Source: Streptomyces sp. MBT53 (GTDB lineage: Bacteria > Actinomycetota > Actinomycetes > Streptomycetales > Streptomycetaceae). From it: a stretch of 59,365 nt of DNA. Position 1 is the first letter of the stretch, and every line of letters starts with the position of its first letter. The notes under the pieces are model-generated. The model was not told the DNA's origin. It searched no databases and saw only the letters and a list, made by a program, of their open reading frames with translations. The DNA lies in assembly GCF_016654115.1 (NCBI RefSeq), contig NZ_JAEQAZ010000035.1, positions 1 through 59,365 of the forward strand, given 5' to 3'. Both the position numbers and the translations under genes were made by a program. Shown in pieces: positions 28,453 to 36,442 of the stretch.

Positions 28453-29424
28453 ATGCCCGTCTCGGTCGTCCGCTTCAACCTCGTCGAACCCGGCGCCACC
28501 CCCGCCTCGCTGAGCGCCCGCTACCGGGCCGCCCTGGAGATGACCGCGTACGCCGACGAGCACGGGATCACCACCGTGCAGACGGAGGAGCACCACGGCG
28601 TCGCCAACAACTGGATGCCGTCGCCGTTCGCCTTCGCGGGCGCGGTCTTCGGCGCGACCCGGCACATCGCGGTGACCGTCTCCGCGGTCATCGGCCCGCT
28701 GCACGACCCGCTCCGGCTGGCCGAAGACATCGCCGTACTGGACCTGTTGAGCGGCGGCCGACTGGTGACCGTGGCCGGGATCGGCTACCGCCCGGAGGAA
28801 TACGCCCAGTTCGACGTGGAGTGGAAGCAACGCGGCAGGCTCCAGGACGAGTTGCTGGAGACGGTCCTCAAAGCGTGGTCCGGCGAGGAGTTCGAGTACC
28901 GGGGCCGTACGGTACGGGTCACCCCGCGCCCCTTCTCCGACCCGCACCCCCTGCTGCTGGTCGGCGGCTCCTCCAAGGCCGCCGCGCGCCGGGCCGCCCG
29001 GCTGGGTCTGCCGTTCTTCCCCAGCGCGCATCTGCCCGACCTGGAGGCGTACTACAAGGACCGGCTCGTGGAGTACGGCACCGAGGGCTGGACGATGATG
29101 CCGGGCGCGGAGACCCCGCTGCTGCACATCGCCGAGGACCCGGACCGGGCGTGGGCCGAGTACGGCGCACACTTCCTGCACGAGGCGCGGACCTACGCCT
29201 CCTGGCAGTCCGGGGAGATCCGCTCGGCGGTGAAGTCGGGGGCCACCACCGTGGCCGAGCTGCGCGCGGAGGGCGTCTACCGGATCCTCACGCCGGACCA
29301 GTGCGTGGCGCTGGGTCTCGACAATCTCGTACTGCATCCGCTGGCGGGCGGAATGCCGGTCGACGAGGGATGGCGCAGCCTGCGGCTGTTCGCGGAGCGG
29401 GTGCTGCCGGTGCTCGGGGAGTGA
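28453..29424 (+). CDS. LLM-class (luciferase-like, F420-type) oxidoreductase
   Basis: 323 residues with the bacterial luciferase-like TIM-barrel pattern (VSVVRFNLVEPG; TVQTEEHHGVANNW; AEDIAVLDLLSGGR; VAGIGYRPEEY; LLLVGGSSKAAARRAARLG). Members use FMN or cofactor F420; cofC, an F420 biosynthesis gene, is in this same window. Substrate unknown. The start has AAGGGGG upstream. CTGAC-n5-GTCAG in the 156-bp gap to ftsY (about 28406-28420) is a possible operator. Confidence 0.88.
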   Translation: MPVSVVRFNLVEPGATPASLSARYRAALEMTAYADEHGITTVQTEEHHGVANNWMPSPFAFAGAVFGATRHIAVTVSAVIGPLHDPLRLAEDIAVLDLLSGGRLVTVAGIGYRPEEYAQFDVEWKQRGRLQDELLETVLKAWSGEEFEYRGRTVRVTPRPFSDPHPLLLVGGSSKAAARRAARLGLPFFPSAHLPDLEAYYKDRLVEYGTEGWTMMPGAETPLLHIAEDPDRAWAEYGAHFLHEARTYASWQSGEIRSAVKSGATTVAELRAEGVYRILTPDQCVALGLDNLVLHPLAGGMPVDEGWRSLRLFAERVLPVLGE

Positions 29425-29448
29425 GCACCGAGTGACTCTTACCCGTAA

Positions 29449-29472
29449 CCGGTGGACCGGCCGGTCCACCGG
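29449..29472. promoter_or_regulatory. Exact 24-bp palindrome before a small gene
   Basis: CCGGTGGACCGG followed directly by CCGGTCCACCGG, a perfect palindrome without loop, 25 bp past the oxidoreductase stop and 15 bp before the next ATG. The lack of a loop suits a dimeric repressor better than a terminator, but a cruciform or hairpin is also possible. Confidence 0.5.
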
Positions 29473-29487
29473 TGGTCCACTGCGGTC

Positions 29488-29847
29488 ATGACCTTGGCAG
29501 TGGATGTGTTCCTGCGTGACGCGGACGGCCAGTGGAACGTGCTCGACGTTCCCGAGGGGTGCAACGACTCGGCCGGCTTCGAGAACTGGCGCGAGACCGT
29601 GTGGGGTTCCCCGGCCGTACGGTCGCTCGGCGCCACGTATCTTCCCGTGCTGGCCAGCAGCGACCTGTACGTCGAGGCCTCGGACGTACCGGAGTTCCTG
29701 CGCGAGGTCGCGCTGCTGCGGGCGCATCTCGAAGCCGTCGCCGCGGCCGTGGGAGAGGCTCCCGACCTGGTCGGGAGCCGCCTGGACAACATCGAGTCGG
29801 CCGCCCTGCGCGCCCGGGAGATCGGCGGCGGCGTCCTGATCTGGTGA
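29488..29847 (+). CDS. Conserved-looking hypothetical protein, about 119 residues
   Basis: Not recognised. An acidic soluble protein of 119 residues (MTLAVDVFLRDADGQWNVLD; ASSDLYVEASDVPEFLREVA; LDNIESAALRAREIGGGVLIW) with no membrane segment or signal peptide. The composition is normal for the host, and the alternation of hydrophobic strands and helices suggests a compact fold. The ATG at 29488 is preferred to 29452, as the upstream codons lie in the palindrome. It ends before a bidirectional terminator facing glcP. Confidence 0.7.
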   Translation: MTLAVDVFLRDADGQWNVLDVPEGCNDSAGFENWRETVWGSPAVRSLGATYLPVLASSDLYVEASDVPEFLREVALLRAHLEAVAAAVGEAPDLVGSRLDNIESAALRAREIGGGVLIW

Positions 29848-29874
29848 GCTCATCGCCGTAGGACGGAAAGGGAT

Positions 29875-29915
29875 TCGGGGAGACGGGCGGCGGGGGATGG
29901 AGCCCGTCTCCCCGA
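29875..29915. terminator. Bidirectional terminator between small gene and glcP
   Basis: A 13-bp exact stem: TCGGGGAGACGGG (29875-29887) with CCCGTCTCCCCGA (29903-29915), loop 15 nt. It lies between the convergent ends of the small gene (29847) and glcP (29934). Confidence 0.75.
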
Positions 29916-29933
29916 GCTTGTGGGAGGGCTTGG

Positions 29934-31355
29934 TCAGCCCATGTCCTCCAGCTTCTTGCCCTTCGTCTCCTTCACGAACTTCAGGACGAACGGGATGGAG
30001 AGCGCGGCGAAGACCGTGTAGATCACATAGGTCGCGGAGAGGTTCCAGTCGGCCAGCGACGGGAAGCTCGCGGTGATGGCCCAGTTGGCGATCCACTGCG
30101 CGGAGGCGGCGACACCGAGGGCGGCGGCGCGGATCTTGTTCGGGAACATCTCGCCGAGGAAGACCCAGACCACGACACCCCAGGACAGGGCGAAGAAGAG
30201 GACGAAGACGTGGGCCGCGATCAGCGCGGTCCAGCCCTGCGCGGAGGGCAGCTTGCCGTCGACCAGGTCGTAGGAGAAGGCCCAGGCCTCCAGCGCGAGA
30301 CCGACGACCATGCCGACCGACCCGATGAGGGCCAGCGGCTTACGGCCGATGCGGTCCACGAAGATCATGGCGATCACGGTGCCGATGATGTTCACGATCG
30401 ACGTCGTGAAGGAGTAGAAGAACGACTCCGTGGGGTCGACGCCGACGGACTGCCACAGCGTCGAGGAGTAGTAGAACGCGACGTTGATGCCGACGAGCTG
30501 CTGGAAGGCCGAGAGGCCGATGCCGACCCAGACGATCGGCTTGAAGTAGAAGCCGCCACCGCCGAGCAGATCCTTGAAGGTCGACTTGTGCTCGCTCTTC
30601 ATCGCGTGCTCGATCTCGGCGACGCGGGCGTCCAGGTCGATGTCGTCGCCCTCGACCTCACGCAGCACCGCGTGGGCGCGGTCCAGCTTGCCCGCCGAGA
30701 TCAGGAAGCGCGGGGACTCGGGGATCGCGAACGAGAGCAGGCCGTAGAGGACGGCCGGGATCACCATGACGCCGAGCATGACCTGCCAGGCCTCCAGGCC
30801 CATGAGCTTGCCGCGCTGGTCGCCGTCGGCGGCGTTCAGCAGACCCCAGTTGACCAGCTGCGAGATCGCGATGCCGATGACGATCGCGGCCTGCTGGAAG
30901 GAGCCGAGCCGGCCGCGGTACGCGGGCGGGGAGACCTCGGCGATGTAGGCGGGGCCGATGACGGAGGCCATGCCGATGGCGAAGCCGCCGATGATCCGCC
31001 AGAAGGCGAGGTCCCAGAGCGCGAAGGGCAGCGCGGAGCCGACGGCGCTGATCGTGAACATCACCGCGGAGATCTGCATACAGCGGATACGGCCGATGCG
31101 GTCGGCGATACGGCCGGCGGTCGCGGCGCCGATCGCACAGCCGATCAGGGCGATCGCGATGACCTGGGCGAGGGCCGCGGAGCCGATGTCGTAGCGACTG
31201 CGGATCGCCTCGACGGCGCCGTTGATCACGGAGCTGTCGTAGCCGAAGAGGAAGCCGCCCATCGCGGCCGCCGCCGCGATGAAGATGACGTGCCCGAGAT
31301 GTTCGGGATGAGCCGACCCGGCTCCTGACTGAGGTGCCTGCGCAGTGCTGGTCAC
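29934..31355 (-). CDS. glcP: Glucose permease GlcP (MFS sugar porter)
   Basis: 473 residues with 12 membrane helices and sugar-porter signatures: GGFLFGYDSSVINGA, RIADRIGRIRC, PESPRFLI, FVDRIGRKPLAL and a final PETKGK-like VKETKGKKLE. It corresponds to S. coelicolor GlcP, the main glucose uptake system, a proton symporter that works with glucose kinase. GTG start with AGGAG 6 nt upstream. A good promoter and two related inverted repeats precede it (31465-31562). Confidence 0.93.
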   Translation of the reverse strand: MTSTAQAPQSGAGSAHPEHLGHVIFIAAAAAMGGFLFGYDSSVINGAVEAIRSRYDIGSAALAQVIAIALIGCAIGAATAGRIADRIGRIRCMQISAVMFTISAVGSALPFALWDLAFWRIIGGFAIGMASVIGPAYIAEVSPPAYRGRLGSFQQAAIVIGIAISQLVNWGLLNAADGDQRGKLMGLEAWQVMLGVMVIPAVLYGLLSFAIPESPRFLISAGKLDRAHAVLREVEGDDIDLDARVAEIEHAMKSEHKSTFKDLLGGGGFYFKPIVWVGIGLSAFQQLVGINVAFYYSSTLWQSVGVDPTESFFYSFTTSIVNIIGTVIAMIFVDRIGRKPLALIGSVGMVVGLALEAWAFSYDLVDGKLPSAQGWTALIAAHVFVLFFALSWGVVVWVFLGEMFPNKIRAAALGVAASAQWIANWAITASFPSLADWNLSATYVIYTVFAALSIPFVLKFVKETKGKKLEDMG

Positions 31356-31464
31356 GTGTAACTCCTGAGGCCACCGGCGTCGCTGCCGGGGTGCGGGGGG
31401 CGACCCTTCCAGTGGCGCACAGCTTCCCGCTGCCCACCACCTGAAGGTAAAAGCAACGCTGAAG

Positions 31465-31492
31465 AGACTATGCCTTCAAGTTTCGAAGTCAA
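31465..31492 (-). promoter_or_regulatory. Putative glcP promoter
   Basis: On the minus strand TTGACT (31492-31487), 16-nt spacer, TAGTCT (31470-31465). The spacer holds CTTCGAAACTTGAAG (31488-31474), an imperfect palindrome that could be a repressor site. The predicted start is about 100 nt before the GTG. Confidence 0.6.
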
Positions 31493-31547
31493 CAGGGGGT
31501 CTCTTGTGAACTTCAGCGCCACAGATAGCCGCAGGCGATGGCTCTGA

Positions 31548-31562
31548 ATTCAAGACTTGAAT
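31548..31562. promoter_or_regulatory. Second TTCAAG-type inverted repeat near glcP
   Basis: ATTCAAG-a-CTTGAAT is an exact palindrome with one central base. It shares TTC-(r)-A-n-n-CTTGAA with the element in the glcP promoter spacer, about 74 bp away, so both could bind one regulator. It lies 13 bp past the smc stop. Confidence 0.5.
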
Positions 31563-31575
31563 GATTGGTGGAGGT

Positions 31576-34500
31576 CTAGCGAAGGCGCTGGGAGATGACC
31601 TTCGACACCCCGTCGCCCTGCATGGAGACGCCGTACAACGCGTCGGCGACCTCCATGGTGCGCTTCTGGTGGGTGATCACGATCAGCTGCGAGGCCTCCT
31701 GCAGCTCCTGCATGATCCGGATCAGCCGCTGCAGGTTGGTGTCGTCGAGCGCGGCCTCGACCTCGTCCATCACATAGAACGGACTGGGCCGCGCCTTGAA
31801 GATCGACACCAGCAGCGCCACGGCGGTGAGGGACCGCTCCCCACCGGACAGCAGGGAGAGCCGCTTGACCTTCTTGCCCGGCGGACGGGCCTCCACATCG
31901 ACACCCGTGGTCAGCATGTTGTCGGGATCGGTCAGGATCAACCGCCCCTCACCACCCGGGAACAGCCGGCTGAACACACCCTCGAACTGGATCGCCGTGT
32001 CCCGATACGCCTCGGTGAAGACCTGCTCGACGCGCTCGTCGACCTCCTTCACCACTTGAAGCAGGTCGGCGCGGGTCTTCTTCAGGTCCTCCAGCTGCTC
32101 GCTGAGGAACTTGTGCCGCTCCTCCAGCGCCGCGAACTCCTCCAGCGCGAGGGGGTTCACCTTTCCCAGCTGCTGGTACGCCCGTTCGGCCGACTTGAGC
32201 CGCTTCTCCTGCTCCGCGCGGTGGAACGTACGGGGCTGGTTGCGCGGGTCCTCCGGATCCTCCGGCAGCACCTCGCCCTCGGCGGCGAGCGAGGGCGGCA
32301 CGAGCTGATGCGGCCCGTACTCCTCGATCAGCCCCGCCGGCTCCACCCCCAACTCCTCCAGCGCCTTGGTCTCCAGCTGCTCGATCCGCATCCGCTTCTC
32401 GGCACCGAGCACCTCACCCCGGTGCACCGAGTCCGTCAGCTTGTCGAGCTCGCCCTTGAGGTCACGCCCCTGGTTACGGGCGGCGGTCAGCTCCTGCTCC
32501 CGGCGCGCCTTGGCGGCATCGGCGGCGGTCCGCTCCGCGTCGGCACGGCCGAGGGACACCTCGACGTGCGCGAGGAGTTGCCGTGCCCCGAAGGCAACGG
32601 CCTCGGCGACGGCGGCCTCGTGCCGCAACCTCGCGAGCCGCTGCTCCGCCCGCGCCCGCGCCTCGCGCTCCGCTCGGGCGGCGCGGTCGAGCGAATCGGC
32701 CCGCCCGGCAAGCCCCTTGACCCGCTCCTCATGCGTACGGACCTGAAGCCGCGCCTCCATCTCGGTCTGCCGAGCGTTGGCACCGTCAGCCGCGAGCCGG
32801 TCCCGCACGGAGGTGTCGGGCTCCTCCTCGACCGGCATCTCCTCAGCCACAGCCAGCCGTTCGGCCAGCACTTCGGCCTCTTCTACGGCCTTGTCGAGCG
32901 CGTCCTGGGCCCGTGCGGCGGCAGCGGTCGACCGCTCGGCCTCGCCTGCCGCGCCGCGTGCCTGCCCTGCCAGTCGGCCCAACTGCTGTGCCACGGCCGA
33001 CTTTTCACGCTCGGCGGCCCTGCGCCGGTCCCCCAACTCCTCGACCAGCGCGGCACATTCCTTGCGGCGCTCGACTGCGGTCTGCTGCGCGCCGGTCAAC
33101 TCCTCGCAGCGGACGGCGAGTTCTTCGAGTTCGGCGGCGGCTTCGTCGACGGAGGCCTGGACTTCGAGGAGGCTGGGGGCGCCTGCGGAGCCGCCGTGGG
33201 CGAAGTGGGCGCCGAGCAGGTCGCCTTCGGCGGTTACCGCGGTCAACTCGGGGTGCGTATATACGAGTTGCTCGGCGTCTTCGAGGGTGTCCACTACGAC
33301 GATGTTGTGGAGGAGGCGGCGGACTGCGGGCAAGAGGTCGGCGGGGGCGCGGACCAGATCCGCCGCGAAAGGTTGGTGGGCGGGTGCGGGTGAGTCGTGG
33401 CTGGGCGCGCCCCGCGGCGGAGCCGCAAATGGATGCTGCCCCGCGCCCCTTTGGGGCGCCTCAGCGGGCGGAGTTGAATCTGCGGCCAGTAGCAAAGCAG
33501 CCCTGCCCCCGTCCTGCTTGCGCAGCAGGCGGATCGCGTCGGCCGCCGATGACGGGGTCGTCACCGCGATCGCGTCCGCCGCCGCCCCGAAGGCTGCCGC
33601 CAGGGCGACCTCGTGGCCCGGCGTGACCGTCAGCAGTTCCGCCGCCGGGCCCAGCAGGCCCGTGAGGCGGTCCCGGGCGCCGAGCAGTATCCCCGTGCCG
33701 TCCTTGCGCCGTAGGCCCAGTGCCAGGGCGTCGCGGCGGGCCTGGGTGGCGGCGCGTTGGCGTTCCGCGGCGGTGGACGCCTCGCGGGCTGCGGACTGGG
33801 CGGCCTCCGCCTCCGCCAGTGCGGTCCGGGCCGCCTTGTGCTGTTCGGAGAGTTCCTCGTCGCCCGCGTCGAGGCCGTCGACCTCGGCCTGGAGCGTCTC
33901 GTACTCCTCCTGTGCGGCCGTGGCCCGTTCCTGGGCCTCGTCGCGGGCGGAGGCGAGGCGGTCGATCTCGGCCTGGGCGGAGGCGGCGCGTGAACGGGCC
34001 GCGTTGACCTGGCCGTTGAGCCGGGCGAGCCCCTCTCGGCGGTCGGCGATGGAACGGGCCAGATCCTTCAACCGCCGTTCCTCGGCGGTGAGTTCACGCT
34101 CCAGTTCGGAGCGGTGGGCGACCGTGTCCTCCAGCGCGTGCTCGGCCGCCTCCAGGGCCGCTTCCAACTCGGCCTCCTGCTCGCGGATCCGGGCGGCCTC
34201 GCGCTCCATGTCCTCGGGGTCACGACCGCGCCGTTCCTCGGGGGGAGCGGAGGTCGCGCTCTTCACGCGGGCGTCGGCCAGTGAGATCGTGCCGCGTACC
34301 CGCTCGGCCAGCTGGGACAGCTCGTACCAGGTCTGCTGGGCGCGCTGGAGGCGCGGGGTGAGCTGCCGTACCTCGTCCTCCAGGAGTCCCTCGCGCTGGA
34401 GCGCCTTGCGCAGCTCCAGTTCGGCGGCTTCCTTGCGTTCCTTGAGCGCGGCCTCGTCGGCGATCTCGGTGTTCAGCGCCTGGCGGAGTCGTACGAGATC

Positions 34501-35196
34501 GTCGGCGAGCAGGCGGAGGCGGGCGTCTCGGAGGTCCGCCTGGATGACGGCGGCGCGGCGGGCGACCGCGGCCTGGCGGCCCAAGGGCTTGAGCTGGCGG
34601 CGGAGTTCGTCCGTGAGGTCCTGCACGCGGGCGAGGTTGGCCTGCATCGCGTCCAGCTTGCGGAGCGCCTTCTCCTTGCGCTTGCGGTGCTTGAGGACGC
34701 CGGCCGCCTCCTCGATGAAGGCGCGGCGGCCCATGGGGTCGGCGTGCAGGACGGAGTCGAGCTGGCCCTGGCCGACGATGACGTGCATCTCGCGGCCGAT
34801 GCCGGAGTCGGAGAGGAGTTCCTGGATGTCGAGGAGGCGACACGTGTCGCCGTTGATCTGGTACTCGCTGCCGCCGTTGCGGAACATGATCCGCGTGATG
34901 GTGACCTCGGCGTACTCGATGGGCAGCGCGCCGTCGGAGTTGTCGATGGTCAGGGACACCTCGGCGCGGCCCAGCGGGGGGCGGCCGGTGGTGCCGGCGA
35001 AGATGACGTCCTCCATCTTGCCGCCGCGCAGCGACTTGGCGCCCTGTTCGCCCATGACCCAGCTGAGCGCGTCCACGACATTGGACTTGCCCGAGCCGTT
35101 CGGACCGACGACGCACGTGATCCCCGGTTCGAACCGGAGCGTGGTCGCCGAGGCGAACGACTTGAACCCGCGCAGGGTCAGGGCCTTGAGGTGCAC
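31576..35196 (-). CDS. smc: Chromosome segregation protein SMC, with repeat-derived insert
   Basis: 1206 residues. Head: Walker A GPNGSGKSNVVDAL near the N-terminus, the ABC signature LSGGERSLTAVALL and Walker B YVMDEVEAALDD near the C-terminus; between them two long coiled coils around a hinge (about residues 500-690). SMC with ScpA and ScpB compacts and aligns chromosomes, needed for sporulation septation. Residues about 579-601 are encoded by repeat copy C and give a Pro/Ala/Gln-rich insert (EAPQRGAGQHPF; APPRGAPSHDS) within the hinge. The ATG follows a 216-bp gap to the small coiled-coil gene. Confidence 0.97.
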   Translation of the reverse strand: MHLKALTLRGFKSFASATTLRFEPGITCVVGPNGSGKSNVVDALSWVMGEQGAKSLRGGKMEDVIFAGTTGRPPLGRAEVSLTIDNSDGALPIEYAEVTITRIMFRNGGSEYQINGDTCRLLDIQELLSDSGIGREMHVIVGQGQLDSVLHADPMGRRAFIEEAAGVLKHRKRKEKALRKLDAMQANLARVQDLTDELRRQLKPLGRQAAVARRAAVIQADLRDARLRLLADDLVRLRQALNTEIADEAALKERKEAAELELRKALQREGLLEDEVRQLTPRLQRAQQTWYELSQLAERVRGTISLADARVKSATSAPPEERRGRDPEDMEREAARIREQEAELEAALEAAEHALEDTVAHRSELERELTAEERRLKDLARSIADRREGLARLNGQVNAARSRAASAQAEIDRLASARDEAQERATAAQEEYETLQAEVDGLDAGDEELSEQHKAARTALAEAEAAQSAAREASTAAERQRAATQARRDALALGLRRKDGTGILLGARDRLTGLLGPAAELLTVTPGHEVALAAAFGAAADAIAVTTPSSAADAIRLLRKQDGGRAALLLAADSTPPAEAPQRGAGQHPFAAPPRGAPSHDSPAPAHQPFAADLVRAPADLLPAVRRLLHNIVVVDTLEDAEQLVYTHPELTAVTAEGDLLGAHFAHGGSAGAPSLLEVQASVDEAAAELEELAVRCEELTGAQQTAVERRKECAALVEELGDRRRAAEREKSAVAQQLGRLAGQARGAAGEAERSTAAAARAQDALDKAVEEAEVLAERLAVAEEMPVEEEPDTSVRDRLAADGANARQTEMEARLQVRTHEERVKGLAGRADSLDRAARAEREARARAEQRLARLRHEAAVAEAVAFGARQLLAHVEVSLGRADAERTAADAAKARREQELTAARNQGRDLKGELDKLTDSVHRGEVLGAEKRMRIEQLETKALEELGVEPAGLIEEYGPHQLVPPSLAAEGEVLPEDPEDPRNQPRTFHRAEQEKRLKSAERAYQQLGKVNPLALEEFAALEERHKFLSEQLEDLKKTRADLLQVVKEVDERVEQVFTEAYRDTAIQFEGVFSRLFPGGEGRLILTDPDNMLTTGVDVEARPPGKKVKRLSLLSGGERSLTAVALLVSIFKARPSPFYVMDEVEAALDDTNLQRLIRIMQELQEASQLIVITHQKRTMEVADALYGVSMQGDGVSKVISQRLR
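33394..33461 (-). repeat. Dispersed GC-rich palindromic repeat, copy C, inside smc
   Basis: On the minus strand: AGGCGCCCC-aaa-GGGGCGCGGGGC, a linker, then TGCGGCTCCGCCGCGGGGCGCG and CCAGCCACGA. It matches copies A, B and D except that the linker and tail differ. It keeps the smc frame open, adding about 23 codons to the hinge region. Confidence 0.8.
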
Positions 35197-35321
35197 GGCG
35201 CTGGACTCTACCTTCCGCTGCTCGCTCTCTCCATGAACGTCCGGTTCCCCGCGGTTTCGCCCTTGAACGTGCAGGGCACACCAAACGTTAAAGAGGGTGG
35301 AGGCTTGCGGGGGAAAGAAAG

Positions 35322-35343
35322 AAGGGACGCCGAAGCGTCCCTT
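35322..35343 (-). terminator. UUCG-loop terminator of the small coiled-coil gene
   Basis: AAGGGACGC and GCGTCCCTT form a 9-bp stem closed by a TTCG loop on the minus strand, followed by CTTTCTTTCC. It is a textbook intrinsic terminator, 70 bp past the stop of the gene at 35413-35613 and before smc. Confidence 0.85.
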
Positions 35344-35412
35344 GCAAACTCTGACAACTTAGCGGTTGATACAGGCCGCCCAACCACTGCTTGTCATGAT
35401 GCGGTGCAGTGA

Positions 35413-35613
35413 TCAGGTGAGCGCGGGCTCCGCCTGGCGTGCGTCGAGCTCGAGAAGCGAATCGTGAGTTGCGGCAGCCGTCAGCGCGTCGTTCTCTTCC
35501 TGGATCCGAACGAGCTCGGATTCCAGGTCCTGGACGCGCTGCTGGAGCCGTCGCATCTCGGCGAGGAGTCGCGGGTCGGAGCCGCCGACGTAACCGAGAA
35601 GCGCCTTTGCCAT
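35413..35613 (-). CDS. Small coiled-coil protein, 66 residues
   Basis: 66 residues: MAKALLGYVGGSDPRLLAE, then a heptad-type helix (MRRLQQRVQDLESELVRIQE), then a short tail. It resembles a small conserved actinomycete protein of unknown function. GGAGGA lies 9 nt before the ATG; the longer frame to 35787 has no such site. It has its own terminator (35322-35343), so it is probably a single-gene transcript. The heptads suggest a dimer. Confidence 0.75.
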   Translation of the reverse strand: MAKALLGYVGGSDPRLLAEMRRLQQRVQDLESELVRIQEENDALTAAATHDSLLELDARQAEPALT

Positions 35614-36005
35614 GATGGATGGTCCTCCACACTGAGTGACCGACCGAAGCGGTGTGGGTCGTGAGGGAATCGCACCCGCGATGCTTGACACACTCAAGGG
35701 TTGCTCTGCTGTTCTTCCATGCCAAACAGCTAAGGTGCGCGGGGTTTTCAGCGTCTCACCAAAATGTTTGACGGTCAACACGATCACGCCCCGTATTGGC
35801 GGGCGACCCGGGGGCGCGCGGCCCTGACCGGGCGGCGCTGCGGCTCCTGCGGGGCCTGACGGGACTGGCGATCATCCTTAGGTGCGGAGCCTGCCAGAGC
35901 GAGCCGTTCTTGGCAACCACCAGGTCGTTTCCGCTGTGGGCAGGTGCGGGTGGCATGTCCCGGCGCTTCCGCCAGGGCCGCTTTACACCTTTTCGCAGAA
36001 TGTGC
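35614..36005. other. 392-bp intergenic region upstream of small coiled-coil gene
   Basis: No gene is supported. TTGAC-g-GTCAA (35768-35778) is an 11-bp palindrome that includes a -35-like TTGACC on the minus strand; a matching -10 was not clear. The remainder up to acyP shows short ORFs without ribosome binding sites. Confidence 0.5.
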
Positions 36006-36287
36006 TCAGCGGATCGCGAAGCCGTCGTAGCCGCCGCGAGGTGTGTCCCAGATCTCGGTGACGCCGTCCACGCGCCCGGGCGTGTCGTATCCCTGGAGCC
36101 AGTCGAGGAGTCCTTCGCAGCCCGCGCGCGATCCCTCCGCGACCACTTGTACGCGTCCGTCGCCCAAATTGAGAGCAAAACCACTCAGGCCCCCGATCTC
36201 CAGGGCCTTGGCACGGGTAAACCACCGAAAACCCACACCTTGCACACGCCCTCGCACCCAGGCGACCAACCGCACATCCTCGCTCAT
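36006..36287 (-). CDS. acyP: Acylphosphatase
   Basis: 93 residues, the usual length. The catalytic loop VQGVGFRWF (with the phosphate-binding arginine) and the asparagine-containing [17 protein letters not shown] are present. It hydrolyses acyl phosphates such as acetyl or carbamoyl phosphate in the cytosol. It lies alone between two intergenic gaps; upstream is the divergent CAP gene. Confidence 0.93.
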   Translation of the reverse strand: MSEDVRLVAWVRGRVQGVGFRWFTRAKALEIGGLSGFALNLGDGRVQVVAEGSRAGCEGLLDWLQGYDTPGRVDGVTEIWDTPRGGYDGFAIR

Positions 36288-36376
36288 GGCTGCAACCTAA
36301 CCGGCCAATGTCTCTCCGGACACTTGCTCCCCTCGCGCCATGCGGTACCGTCCGCCCCAATGAATCTCATATGAAA

Positions 36377-36394
36377 CTCACTCGATCGAGTGAG
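36377..36394. promoter_or_regulatory. Exact 18-bp palindrome upstream of the CAP gene
   Basis: CTCACTCGATCGAGTGAG is a perfect palindrome in the divergent gap between acyP and the CAP-domain gene, 49 bp before the chosen ATG. It looks like an operator for a dimeric regulator and could control either or both genes. Confidence 0.5.
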
Positions 36395-36442
36395 CTGGGT
36401 CACCGCACGGACGAGTTGACCGCAAGGACGAAAGGCAAGGAC

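Noticed and set aside
35100..35135. tRNA-like GGTTCGAACC sequence
   Set aside because: It lies in frame within the smc head coding sequence and has no acceptor stem around it.
36395..36442. Possible cyclic-di-AMP (ydaO) riboswitch before the CAP gene
   Set aside because: Streptomyces cell-wall lytic genes often have it, but the conserved core elements were not found here.
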